Assembly: GCA_018820205.1 (NCBI GenBank) | Contig: JAHJOK010000011.1 | Coordinates: forward strand, 1 to 56,448 | Length of the DNA stretch: 56,448 bases | DNA from: Alphaproteobacteria bacterium | GTDB lineage: Bacteria > Pseudomonadota > Alphaproteobacteria > Caulobacterales > Caulobacteraceae | Direction: 5' to 3' | In this document: one piece after another, positions 25,880 to 34,362 of the stretch | How the letters are laid out: every line of letters starts with the position of its first letter | How positions within the stretch are numbered: the first letter of the stretch is position 1 | The notes under the pieces: model-generated | What the model saw: only the letters and a program-made list of their open reading frames with translations | Database searches by the model: none | Told to the model about the DNA's origin: nothing | Translations under genes and position numbers: made by a program

Positions 25880-26770
25880 ATGGACGCCGCCCGGCTCTCC
25901 CCGCCCCGCCGCCTCAGCGTGCCCATCGCCAACCGATGGGGCGACGGGGTCATGTCCGTGCTGGATTTCGGCGACGCGAAGCGGCCGGTCGATCTGATCT
26001 TCTGCCACGCCAACGGATTCAACGCCCAGACCTATCGGTCCATCCTGGCGCCCCTGGCATCGTCGTTTCGTATTCTGGCGCCCGATCTGCGCGGGCATGG
26101 CGAGACCCGCCTGCCGACCGAGACGCGGGGCCGACAGGGCTGGAGCGACCATCGCGACGACCTCGTCTCCCTGCTGGAAACCCTGGACGGCCCGCCCGTC
26201 GTGCTCGCAGGCCATTCGATGGGCGCCACCGCCGCCATCCTGACCGCCGCCGAGCGGGCCGAGCGCGTCTCCCGCGTCGTGGCCTTCGATCCCGTCATCT
26301 GGCGCCGACCCGTGGTGATGGCCCTGCAACTGCCGATCCTGCGCGATATGGCCCGGCATATCCCGCTGGTGAAGAACGCGTTGCGCCGTCGGGTCCGCTT
26401 CGACACCCGTGAACAGGCGGTAGCCGCCTATCGCGGCCGTGGAGCGTTCCGCGGATGGTCCGACATCATGCTGATCGACTATCTCGCCTCCGGCCTGACC
26501 GAGACCGGGGACGGCCTGACGCTGAGCTGCACGCCGCAGTGGGAGGCGTCGAACTATGCGGCCCAGGCCCACGACCCCTGGCGCGCCATGGAGCGGTTCG
26601 ACCGACCGATCCGGATCCTGAAAGCCGAGACGAACTCCACCTGCGCGGCCGGACCGGCGTCACGCGGCCTGCCTCAGGTCAGCGTCGAGACCGTACCGGG
26701 CGGGACGCATTTCTTCCCGATGCTGAGACCCGACATCGCGCGCGACGCCCTGTTCGACGCAGCGGTATAG
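25880..26770 (+). CDS. Alpha/beta hydrolase
   Basis: A 296-residue cytoplasmic hydrolase with the nucleophile elbow GHSMG (Ser113), the oxyanion-hole segment FCHANGFNAQTY, LAPDLRGHGETRLP, and the catalytic His in VPGGTHFFPM near residue 278. The likely acid is in the region around residue 250. It is similar to general esterases or epoxide hydrolase-like enzymes; the substrate is unknown. It begins 48 nt after zur and may share its transcript. Confidence 0.88.
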   Translation: MDAARLSPPRRLSVPIANRWGDGVMSVLDFGDAKRPVDLIFCHANGFNAQTYRSILAPLASSFRILAPDLRGHGETRLPTETRGRQGWSDHRDDLVSLLETLDGPPVVLAGHSMGATAAILTAAERAERVSRVVAFDPVIWRRPVVMALQLPILRDMARHIPLVKNALRRRVRFDTREQAVAAYRGRGAFRGWSDIMLIDYLASGLTETGDGLTLSCTPQWEASNYAAQAHDPWRAMERFDRPIRILKAETNSTCAAGPASRGLPQVSVETVPGGTHFFPMLRPDIARDALFDAAV

Positions 26771-26777
26771 CGGCGGG

Positions 26778-27119
26778 CTATTTGCCGGTCTTGGCGGCGT
26801 AGTCGGCGCGGTCGCGTTCGGTCGCGGCGGTGCGGGCGGCGCGCTCGGCCGCCAGCCGGTCCTCGATCGCCAGAAGTTCGCGGTTCTGTTCGTCGGAGGC
26901 CTCGGCGCGCGTCACGCCCGCCGGGCGGCCGGTGATGTCGGGCAGATAGATCGGCTGCACGCATTCGCGGCCCTCCGCATACCACCACCGCCCGCTCTGC
27001 TCGCAGGCGTCGGCCGGTGCGACATAGAACCGCTGAAAGCCGATGGCGCCCAGCGCCAGAACGGCGAACAGGCCGAAGAACAGGATCGACAGGCGACGCA
27101 TGGTCAGGAAGCGGTTCAT
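26778..27119 (-). CDS. Membrane-anchored protein of unknown function
   Basis: A 113-residue protein. An N-terminal membrane helix (about residues 9-28, RLSILFFGLFAVLALGAIGF) is followed by a periplasmic part with two cysteines (ACEQSGRWWYAEGRECV), probably a disulfide, and a charged helical tail. ATG at 27119; an alternative is Met7. Convergent with the hydrolase gene and divergent from etfB. No function is proposed. Confidence 0.65.
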   Translation of the reverse strand: MNRFLTMRRLSILFFGLFAVLALGAIGFQRFYVAPADACEQSGRWWYAEGRECVQPIYLPDITGRPAGVTRAEASDEQNRELLAIEDRLAAERAARTAATERDRADYAAKTGK

Positions 27120-27231
27120 CGATTTTCCATTCGCGGCGACGCCTCAAGTTCACGTCGCGTTACGTTGACAGGCCGGTTTGTGCGTTCCATTCCCTGCCGC
27201 AACATTCCGGCGATCCTAGGACTGGCATAAA

Positions 27232-27996
27232 ATGAAGGTTCTCGTCCCCGTCAAACGGGTCATCGACTACAACGTCAAGGCCCGCGTGAAGGCCGACCAG
27301 ACCGGCGTCGATCTGGCCAACGTCAAGATGAGCATGAATCCCTTCGACGAAATCGCCGTCGAAGAGGCCGTTCGTCTGAAAGAAGGCAAGGAACACCACG
27401 CCGCAGGCACCGCAGACGAGATCGTGGTCGTCTCCATCGGTGTGCAGCAGTCCCAGGAAACCATCCGCACCGCCCTGGCCATGGGGGCCGATCGCGGCAT
27501 CCTGATCCAGTCCGACGCCGACCTGGAGCCCCTGGCCGTCGCCAAGCTGCTGAAAGCCGTGGTGGACGAAGAGAAGCCCGACCTGGTCCTGATGGGCAAA
27601 CAGTCCATCGACGGCGACAACAACGCGGTGGGCCAGATGCTGGCCGCCCTGCTGGACTGGCCCCAGGCCACCTTCGCCGCGAGGATCGAGATCGCCGACG
27701 GCAAGGCCAAGGTCACGCGGGAGGTCGACGGCGGCAACCAGACCCTGTCGGCGCCCCTGCCGGCCGTGGTCACCGTGGACCTGCGGCTGAACACGCCGCG
27801 CTACGCCTCCCTGCCCAACATCATGAAGGCCAAGAAGAAGGAGATCGCCATGAAGGCGGTCGCCGACTACGGCGTCGATGTCGCCGACCGGCTGAAGGTC
27901 GTGAAGGTCACGGCCCCGCCGACCCGTTCGGCCGGAATCAAGGTGGCCGACGCCGCCGAACTGGTCGCCAAACTCAAGACCGCAGGAGCCCTGTAG
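27232..27996 (+). CDS. etfB: Electron transfer flavoprotein subunit beta
   Basis: Small subunit of the FAD/AMP-containing electron carrier that takes electrons from acyl-CoA and other dehydrogenases to ETF-ubiquinone oxidoreductase. The 254 residues begin [20 protein letters not shown] and carry [36 protein letters not shown] and [12 protein letters not shown]. These are the standard EtfB features, including the lysine-rich recognition segment. The etfA gene follows immediately, with no spacer. Confidence 0.97.
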   Translation: MKVLVPVKRVIDYNVKARVKADQTGVDLANVKMSMNPFDEIAVEEAVRLKEGKEHHAAGTADEIVVVSIGVQQSQETIRTALAMGADRGILIQSDADLEPLAVAKLLKAVVDEEKPDLVLMGKQSIDGDNNAVGQMLAALLDWPQATFAARIEIADGKAKVTREVDGGNQTLSAPLPAVVTVDLRLNTPRYASLPNIMKAKKKEIAMKAVADYGVDVADRLKVVKVTAPPTRSAGIKVADAAELVAKLKTAGAL

Positions 27997-28926
27997 ATGG
28001 CCATCCTCGTTATCGCCGATCATGACGGCTCGGCCGTCCGCGACACCACCAACAAGACCGTGACCGCCGCCCTGGCGCTGGGGTCCGACGTTGACGTCCT
28101 GGTCATGGGCCAAGGCGCACAAGCCGCGGCCGACAGCGCCGCAAAGATCGCCGGTGTGCGCAAGGTGCTGCTGGCTGAAAGCGCTGAGCTGGGCCACCAG
28201 CTGGCCGAGGCCGTCGCCGCCACCGTCGTCGCCCTGGCGGACGGTTACGACGCGATCCTGTCGCCCGCCTCGATGGACGGCAAGAATTTCATGCCGCGCA
28301 TCGCCGCCAAGCTGGACGTCGCGCCCATCTCCGACATCGTCGAAGTCGTCTCGGCCGATACGTTTGTACGCCCGATCTATGCCGGCAACGCGCTGGAGAC
28401 GATCCAGTCGTCGGACGCCAAAAAGGTCATCACGGTTCGCCCGACCGCCTTCGACGCGGCGGCGGACGGCGGCTCGGCCTCGGTCGAGACCGTGACGGGT
28501 TCAGACGCCGGCAAGGCGGCCTTCGTCGGCGAGGAGATGGTCAAGTCCGACCGCCCCGAATTGGGCGCCGCCAAGATCGTCGTGTCCGGCGGTCGCGCTC
28601 TGGGCTCGGCCGAGGAATTCCATGCCGTGATGGATCCGCTGGCCGACAAGCTGGGGGCCGCCGTCGGCGCCTCGCGCGCGGCCGTGGACGCGGGCTACGC
28701 CCCGAACGACTATCAGGTCGGCCAGACCGGCAAGGTCGTCGCACCGGGTCTGTACATCGCCATCGGCATCTCGGGCGCCATCCAGCACCTGGCCGGGATG
28801 AAGGACTCCAAGATCATCGTCGCCATCAACAAGGACGCCGACGCCCCGATCTTCCAGGTCGCGGACTATGGCATCGTCGGCGACTACAAGACGGTCGTGC
28901 CCGAACTGATGGCCGCCCTGGGCTAA
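27997..28926 (+). CDS. etfA: Electron transfer flavoprotein subunit alpha
   Basis: Large ETF subunit, which binds FAD. The 309 residues show the N-terminal nucleotide-binding-like domain ([12 protein letters not shown]) and the C-terminal FAD domain: [54 protein letters not shown] and the [20 protein letters not shown] signature. It is translated directly after etfB and followed by a strong terminator at 28951. Confidence 0.97.
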   Translation: MAILVIADHDGSAVRDTTNKTVTAALALGSDVDVLVMGQGAQAAADSAAKIAGVRKVLLAESAELGHQLAEAVAATVVALADGYDAILSPASMDGKNFMPRIAAKLDVAPISDIVEVVSADTFVRPIYAGNALETIQSSDAKKVITVRPTAFDAAADGGSASVETVTGSDAGKAAFVGEEMVKSDRPELGAAKIVVSGGRALGSAEEFHAVMDPLADKLGAAVGASRAAVDAGYAPNDYQVGQTGKVVAPGLYIAIGISGAIQHLAGMKDSKIIVAINKDADAPIFQVADYGIVGDYKTVVPELMAALG

Positions 28927-28950
28927 GGCCCGACCACAGACTGCGAACGA

Positions 28951-28980
28951 GGGCGCGGACCGCAGGGTCCGCGCCCTTTT
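28951..28980 (+). terminator. Rho-independent terminator after etfBA
   Basis: A perfect 11-bp stem (28951-28961 with 28966-28976), loop GCAG, followed by TTTTCTTTT. It lies 25 nt after the etfA stop. Confidence 0.9.
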
Positions 28981-28987
28981 CTTTTGT

Positions 28988-29162
28988 CTTTCGTCATTCC
29001 GGGCGGAGGCGCTTCAGCGCCGCAGACCCGGAACCCAGCGGCGCCGTAGCGAAGCGGAGGCGATGGTTCCGCATCACAGTCGCCAGTGTCCGCGACAGGT
29101 TCGCGCTCGCGTGCGCCGCCGTGTTCCGGGTCTCCGCTGCGCTTCGCCCGGAATGACGAAAG
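28988..29162. repeat. Large palindromic intergenic repeat element
   Basis: A 175-nt element whose ends form a perfect 18-bp inverted repeat (28988-29005 with 29145-29162). Inside are the motifs CAGACCCGGAAC and GTTCCGGGTCT, also mutually inverted. The 'GTCATTCCGGGCG ... CGCCCGGAATGAC' pattern is a common intergenic repeat in Alphaproteobacteria. It contains no ORF and no transposase, so it may be a non-autonomous miniature element or a structured repeat. Confidence 0.8.
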
Positions 29163-29183
29163 TGGAAATCAAAGACCCGCTTG

Positions 29184-29205
29184 AATCATTTCGATGATTA
29201 GCTAA
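29184..29205. promoter_or_regulatory. Probable operator of the SdpR-like regulator
   Basis: AATCAT-TTCG-ATGATT (29184-29199) is a perfect inverted repeat, overlapped by TTAGCTAA (29198-29205). Both lie within 32 nt of the regulator's ATG, in an AT-rich patch that stands out from its surroundings. The position suits autorepression by the ArsR/SdpR-type protein. Confidence 0.6.
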
Positions 29206-29215
29206 TTATCGCATC

Positions 29216-29512
29216 ATGAGTTCGGTTTTCAAAGCCCTGTCCGATCCGACCCGCCGCCGGGTGCTTCAGCTTCTGCGTCAGGGGCCGATGAGCGCGGGCG
29301 ATATCAGCGACCGGTTCGACGTCTCCAAACCGACCATGTCAGCCCATTTCGCGGTGCTGAAGGAAGCCGATCTGGTGCACGCCGAGAAGGCTGGAAAGTC
29401 CGTCATCTACCATCTGAAGCTCTCGGTTCTCGAAGAGGCCCTGCTGGGCTTCGTCCATTCATTCGGCCTTGGCGCGGACACGCCCGAGCCTGACGAGGAG
29501 TCTGCGAAATGA
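29216..29512 (+). CDS. ArsR family regulator, SdpR-like autorepressor
   Basis: A 98-residue winged-helix protein with FKALSDPTRRRVLQLLRQGP, the recognition region FDVSKPTMSAHFAVLKEA and the wing EKAGKSVIYHL. There are no cysteines, so it is not a metal-thiol sensor of the ArsR/SmtB type. The SKPTMSAHFAVLKEADLV pattern is that of SdpR-type autorepressors. It overlaps the next gene, a membrane protein, by 4 nt, as SdpR does with SdpI. Confidence 0.9.
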   Translation: MSSVFKALSDPTRRRVLQLLRQGPMSAGDISDRFDVSKPTMSAHFAVLKEADLVHAEKAGKSVIYHLKLSVLEEALLGFVHSFGLGADTPEPDEESAK

Positions 29513-29883
29513 AAAAAGACATGATCAACAGCTTTGCCTGGGCCGGTGGCATCATCGCCCTGGCGCTGGCCGCCAGCCTAGCCAGCCGGCTTGGCTATAT
29601 CGACCATGACACCACGACCCGGATCGTCCTGGGGGCCACCGGCCTGATGATCGCTTCGTTCGGCAATCGTATTCCCAAAAAGTTCGCCCCCAGCGCTGGC
29701 GCCCGCAAGGCCCAGCGGGTCACGGCATGGGCCATGGTGCTCAGTGGTCTCGTCTATGCCGGGGCCTTCGTGTTTGCGCCCATCACCACGGCGGTAGCGA
29801 TTGGATGCGGCGCGGTCCTCCTCGGAATGGCGGTCAGCTTCGGTTACTGCCTGTCGCTGCGTAACGGAGCAAAGGCTGCGTGA
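29509..29883 (+). CDS. Four-helix membrane protein paired with the SdpR-like regulator
   Basis: A 124-residue protein with about four membrane helices (near residues 8-26, 38-50, 70-88 and 93-114) and short polar loops. Its start overlaps the regulator stop (ATGA). In Bacillus, SdpR is paired with the immunity protein SdpI, also a membrane protein; here the resemblance is in the operon plan, not proven in sequence. The true function is unknown. Confidence 0.75.
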   Translation: MKKDMINSFAWAGGIIALALAASLASRLGYIDHDTTTRIVLGATGLMIASFGNRIPKKFAPSAGARKAQRVTAWAMVLSGLVYAGAFVFAPITTAVAIGCGAVLLGMAVSFGYCLSLRNGAKAA

Positions 29884-29937
29884 CCGGCAGGGGCGTTGGA
29901 TCCGCGCATGACTTACAGGAATGTAATGTTTCCGCCT

Positions 29938-29967
29938 TTGACGGACGGCGTGTGAGCCTCTTGTAAT
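29938..29967 (+). promoter_or_regulatory. Housekeeping-type promoter for the amidohydrolase operon
   Basis: TTGACG (29938-29943), 18 nt, TGTAAT (29962-29967), 43 nt before the first amidohydrolase ATG. Just upstream, TTACA-GGAA-TGTAA (29913-29926) is a perfect inverted repeat that could be a regulator site. GGGGAG precedes the ATG. Confidence 0.5.
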
Positions 29968-30009
29968 CCGCTCTCGTTCGGTGCCGTCGGCATCACAGGG
30001 GAGCGTTCC

Positions 30010-31497
30010 ATGATCCGTCACGCCTTGCGCGGGCCCAGCCTCGCCGTCGTCGCCTGCGCGCTTGCGCTTTCGGCCTGCGCCACGACCGACGGCGCGGACG
30101 GGTCTTCACCCTCTGACAGCGCCAACGGCGGATCGTCCAGCCGCACCCTGGCTACCGGCCTGGACTATGCCGCCAACCCCGACCCCTATCCGTCGACCTA
30201 TCAGCCCCTGCCGCGCGACAATGTCGCCATCGTCGGCGGCACGATCCTGACCGGCACGGACCAGCGGATCGAGAACGGTGTCGTCCTGATGAGCGATGGC
30301 ATGGTCCAGGCCGTCGGCCCGGCCTCGACGCCCGTCCCCGGCGGCTACCGCGTCGTTGACGCACGCGGCCGGTTCGTGACGCCAGGCATCATCGACGTCC
30401 ATTCCCACCTTGGCGTCTATCCGTCCCCCGGCGTTCAGGGGATGAGCGACGGCAACGAGGCGACCAGCCCGAACACCGCACAGGTCTGGGCCGAACATTC
30501 CCTGTGGCCCCAGGATCCTGGCTTCAACACCGCCCGCGCCGGCGGCATCACCACCCTTCAGATCCTGCCCGGCTCGGCCAATCTGTTCGGAGGCCGGTCG
30601 GTGACGGTTCGCAACATCCCGTCGATCACCATGCAGGGAATGAAATTCCCCGATGCGCCCTACGGCGTGAAGATGGCCTGCGGCGAGAACCCGTCGCGGG
30701 TCTATGGCGGCCGCAACCAGTCGCCGGCCACCGGAATGGGCAACGTCGCCGGCTACCGCGCCGCCTTCATCGCGGCCCAGGACTATCGCGACAAATGGGA
30801 CAAATGGCGCGACACGGGCGAGGGGTCGCCCCCCACCCGCAACCTGCAGAACGAGACCCTGGCCGGGGTGCTGGACGGCTCGATCATGGTCCAGAACCAC
30901 TGCTACCGGGCCGACGAGATGGCCGTCATGATCGATATCGCCGATGAGTTCGGCTATCGGATCACCGCCTTCCACCACGCCATCGAGGCCTACAAGGTCG
31001 CGCCGCTGCTGGCCGAAAACGGCATCTGCGCCGACATGTGGACCGGCTGGTGGGGCTTCAAGATGGAGGCACTCGACGCGGTCGAGGCCAATGCCGCCCT
31101 GGTCGATGCGCCGGAGGGATCCTGCGCCGTCATCCATTCCGACGATCCCGAACTGACCCAGCGCCTGAACCAGGAAGCCGCCGCCGCCCTCGCCGCCGGT
31201 CGCAACGCCGGGATGGACATCAGCGAGGCCCACGCCATCAGCTGGATCACCTCCAACGCCGCCCGCTCCATCGGCATCGGCGACCAGACCGGTTCGCTGG
31301 AAGCCGGCAAGCGCGGCGACGTCGTGATCTGGAGCGCCAATCCGTTCAGCGTCTACGCCCGCGCCGATCAGGTCTTCATCGACGGGGCCCTGACCTTCGA
31401 CCGGATGGATCCGCGCTATCAGCCCCTGTCCGACTATGAGCTGGGCCAGCCCGGTTACAACCAGTCGGCCGCCAACGTCCCCGCAGGAGCCCGCTGA
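30010..31497 (+). CDS. Amidohydrolase family lipoprotein (metal ligands intact)
   Basis: A 495-residue member of the metallo-dependent hydrolase superfamily (imidazolonepropionase-like). A lipoprotein signal (lipobox LSAC, Cys22) places it in the periplasm, membrane-attached. The barrel ligands are visible: HxH in PGIIDVHSHLGV, His in MVQNHCYRADE, His in ITAFHHAIEA, and Asp in VIHSDDPELT. The C-terminal beta-sandwich ends the protein (GDVVIWSANPFSVYARADQV). It shares one base with the next gene, a second, degenerate amidohydrolase, so the two are made together. Confidence 0.92.
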   Translation: MIRHALRGPSLAVVACALALSACATTDGADGSSPSDSANGGSSSRTLATGLDYAANPDPYPSTYQPLPRDNVAIVGGTILTGTDQRIENGVVLMSDGMVQAVGPASTPVPGGYRVVDARGRFVTPGIIDVHSHLGVYPSPGVQGMSDGNEATSPNTAQVWAEHSLWPQDPGFNTARAGGITTLQILPGSANLFGGRSVTVRNIPSITMQGMKFPDAPYGVKMACGENPSRVYGGRNQSPATGMGNVAGYRAAFIAAQDYRDKWDKWRDTGEGSPPTRNLQNETLAGVLDGSIMVQNHCYRADEMAVMIDIADEFGYRITAFHHAIEAYKVAPLLAENGICADMWTGWWGFKMEALDAVEANAALVDAPEGSCAVIHSDDPELTQRLNQEAAAALAAGRNAGMDISEAHAISWITSNAARSIGIGDQTGSLEAGKRGDVVIWSANPFSVYARADQVFIDGALTFDRMDPRYQPLSDYELGQPGYNQSAANVPAGAR

Positions 31498-32849
31498 TGC
31501 GCCGTCTCGCCCTGATCGCGGCCGTCGCCGCCCTCATCGCCGCGCCCGCCGTGGCCCAGGACCTCACCGCCATCACCGGGGGCCGCGTCCTGACCGGAAC
31601 CTCCGTGATCGAGAACGGCACGGTGGTGATCCAGAACGGCCGGGTCGTCTCGGTCGGCACGGGCGCCGCGCCGTCGGGCGCCCGGGTCATCGACGCCTCC
31701 GGCAAGGTGGTCACGCCCGGCTTCGTCGCGGTCGACAGCGGCCTCGGACTGACCGAGATCTCGTCCGTCGGCGGGTCAGAGGATCAATCCAACGGCGCCA
31801 ACACCATCTCGGCCTCGTTCGACGTCTCCTATGGTCTCGATCCCTGGTCGATCGCCCTTCCGGTGGCGCGTCTGGGCGGCGTCACCCGCGCCATTGTCGT
31901 GCCGAACCATCCTGGCGGCTCGGGCGGGCACGAGCATCAGGACGACAGCGATTTCGCCGGCGCCGGGAACGGCGGCTATCAGAGCCCCGGCCTGTTCGCG
32001 GGCACGGCCTCGGTGATCCATCTGGCCGCCGGAACCGACATCCTGGTCCAGCCGCGCGTGGCCATGGTCGCCCCGTTCGGCGAGGCCGGCGCGGGCGTCG
32101 CGGGCGGCGCGCGCGGGGCCGAGTTCACCCTGTTTCGTGAAACCCTGGCCGAGGTGCGGCTGTATGCCCGCAACAAGGCCGCCTACGACCGCGCGGCCCT
32201 GCGCGACCTGTCGATCTCGCGCGCCGACCTGGAGGCGCTGATCCCGGTCGCCAACGGGACCATGCCCCTGATCGTCACCGTCCACCGCGCCGCCGACATC
32301 CAGCAGGTTCTGCGTCTGGGCCGCGAGGAAGGCGTCAAACTGATCCTGGACGGCGCCGAGGAGGGCTGGCTGGTCGCCGCCGACATCGCCGCCGCCGACG
32401 TGCCGGTGCTGCTGAACCCGATTTCCAACCTGCCCTCGAACCTGGAACGGCGCGCGGCGCGGATGGAGAACGCGGCGGCGCTGAACGCGGCGGGCGTGGT
32501 CATCGCCATCAAGGGCAATGAAGGCTCGGTCCACCGCGCGCGCGAGGCCCGCTACAACGCCGGCAACGCGGTCTCCCACGGCCTGCCGTTCGAGGCCGCG
32601 ATCGCCGCCCTGACGGTCAATCCGGCCCGCATCTTCGGCATGGAGGGCCGGTTCGGCGAACTGCGCGCCGGGGCCGCCGCCGACGTCGTGGTCTGGGACG
32701 GCGACCCGCTGGAGCCCCTGTCCTCGGTGACGGCCCAGTTCATCAACGGCCAGGAACAGTCCCTGACCAGCCGCCAGATCCTGCTGCGCGACCGCTATCG
32801 CAACGGCGGGCGTCAGGCCGGTGGGATGCCGGTCGCGTACGGGCAGTAA
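31497..32849 (+). CDS. Amidohydrolase family protein lacking the HxH metal motif
   Basis: A 450-residue secreted protein (Sec signal peptide, cleavage after PAVAQ, about residue 21). It has the amidohydrolase beta-sandwich ends (ITGGRVLTGTSVIENGTVVI; ELRAGAAADVVVWDGDPLEP), but at the HxH position it reads VTPGFVAVDSGLGL. The later HHA and SDxP positions are also not kept (LDGAEEGW, IKGNEGSVHRARE). It is therefore probably not catalytic by itself and may be the structural partner of the intact enzyme encoded just upstream. Confidence 0.88.
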   Translation: MRRLALIAAVAALIAAPAVAQDLTAITGGRVLTGTSVIENGTVVIQNGRVVSVGTGAAPSGARVIDASGKVVTPGFVAVDSGLGLTEISSVGGSEDQSNGANTISASFDVSYGLDPWSIALPVARLGGVTRAIVVPNHPGGSGGHEHQDDSDFAGAGNGGYQSPGLFAGTASVIHLAAGTDILVQPRVAMVAPFGEAGAGVAGGARGAEFTLFRETLAEVRLYARNKAAYDRAALRDLSISRADLEALIPVANGTMPLIVTVHRAADIQQVLRLGREEGVKLILDGAEEGWLVAADIAAADVPVLLNPISNLPSNLERRAARMENAAALNAAGVVIAIKGNEGSVHRAREARYNAGNAVSHGLPFEAAIAALTVNPARIFGMEGRFGELRAGAAADVVVWDGDPLEPLSSVTAQFINGQEQSLTSRQILLRDRYRNGGRQAGGMPVAYGQ

Positions 32850-32861
32850 GCACAAGCGTCT

Positions 32862-32926
32862 CCTCCCCGTTCGCTCTCGGCGAATGGGGAGGGGACAAGG
32901 CCACCTTCTCCCGCAAGCGGAGAAGG
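32862..32926. repeat. Two tandem intergenic hairpins
   Basis: Hairpin 1 pairs 32862-32873 with 32881-32892 (one G-T pair). Hairpin 2 pairs CCTTCTCC (32904-32911) with GGAGAAGG (32919-32926), with an inner CGC-AA-GCG. The second is a widespread alphaproteobacterial intergenic repeat. No T tract follows, so it is not a classical terminator. It lies between the amidohydrolase and the yaiI-like gene. Confidence 0.7.
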
Positions 32927-32940
32927 GTTATCTGGCACGC

Positions 32941-33401
32941 ATGCCCGCCTCCCCCCGCATCTTCATCGACGCCGACGCCTGCCCGGTGAAGGACGAGGTC
33001 TATCGCGTGGCCGAACGCTACGGCCTCAAGGTGTTCGTAGTCTCCAACAGCTGGATCAACACCCGGCGCGAGGCCTGGATCGAACAGGTCGTGGTCGACG
33101 CCGGCCCCGACATCGCCGACGACTGGATCGCCGAGCGGACCGGTCCCGGCGACATCGTCATCACCGCCGACATTCCGCTCGCCGACCGTTGCCTGAAGTC
33201 CGGCGCCCAGGCGCTGAAGTCCAACGGCGCCCCCTTCACCGAAGATTCCATCGGCTCCGCCCTGGCCGGGCGGATGGTGGGCGAGCATCTGCGCTCCATG
33301 GGCGTCGCCACGTCCGGTCCGCCGCCGTTCGGACCCAAGGACCGCTCGGCCTTCCTGCAGGCGCTGGACCGCGCCGTAGTCATGGCGAAGCGGGCGGTCG
33401 G

Positions 33402-33405
<4 letters not shown>
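32941..33405 (+). CDS. YaiI/YqxD family protein (DUF188)
   Basis: A 154-residue protein of the DUF188 family, whose members are thought to have a PIN-like nuclease fold. The N-terminal FIDADACPVKDEVYRVAERY and the later ITADIPLADRCLKSGAQAL with NGAPFTEDSI are diagnostic. The biochemical role is not established. I chose the ATG at 32941; the frame stays open into the upstream repeat, but without family sequence. Its stop overlaps the arfB start (ATGA). Confidence 0.93.
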
Positions 33406-33803
<398 letters not shown>

Positions 33804-33815
33804 CCGCCCGGCCGA

Positions 33816-34346
33816 TCAGGATTCCGGCGCGGTCTCCGCCTCGGACGATTCCGCCGGCGCCTCGCGGAACAGGACGGCGGCGACCAGCCCGCCCTCCTCC
33901 AGACCGATCCTCCACTGGGTCGCGGCGTTTTCGAAGGTGACCAGAAACTGACCGACCTGGTCGGCGCCGCTGCGGGGTTCGATGTTCAGAAGTTCGCCAT
34001 AGGCCTTGATCATCGGCGTGACCGCGCCGAGCTGGCCGTTCAGCCGCTGACCGGCGTCCGGGGTGAACAGGCTCTCGTCGATGTCGCCGGCCTGCAACTG
34101 GCCGATGATCGACCGCAAGGCGGCCTCGGCCATCTGGATGTCGCTCACCTGTCCGGCGGGCGCGGCGGGAAGCGGGGTCGGCGGGGTCGGCGCAACGCGA
34201 GGACCGTCGAAGGTGTTGGGCAGGGTCGCGGCCGCGCCGGGCGCGAAGGACCGGCTCTGGGCCGGCGCGCTGGTCTGGGCCAAGGCGGGCCCGGCGAGGG
34301 CTGCGACGATCAGGGCGAGGGCGGCGATTCGAATGGAGGCGATCAT
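33816..34346 (-). CDS. Secreted protein of unknown function
   Basis: A 176-residue protein with a Sec signal peptide (cleavage near ALA-Q, residue 23), a Pro/Ala-rich linker (about 24-65), and a small C-terminal domain of alternating helix and strand (AEAALRSIIGQLQAGDIDES, FLVTFENAATQWRIGLEEGG). The latter has the look of a DUF4864/NTF2-like domain, but I cannot assign it. It lies 16 nt downstream of ubiB on the same strand. Confidence 0.75.
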   Translation of the reverse strand: MIASIRIAALALIVAALAGPALAQTSAPAQSRSFAPGAAATLPNTFDGPRVAPTPPTPLPAAPAGQVSDIQMAEAALRSIIGQLQAGDIDESLFTPDAGQRLNGQLGAVTPMIKAYGELLNIEPRSGADQVGQFLVTFENAATQWRIGLEEGGLVAAVLFREAPAESSEAETAPES

Positions 34347-34362
34347 GAAGACTCCCGTGAGG

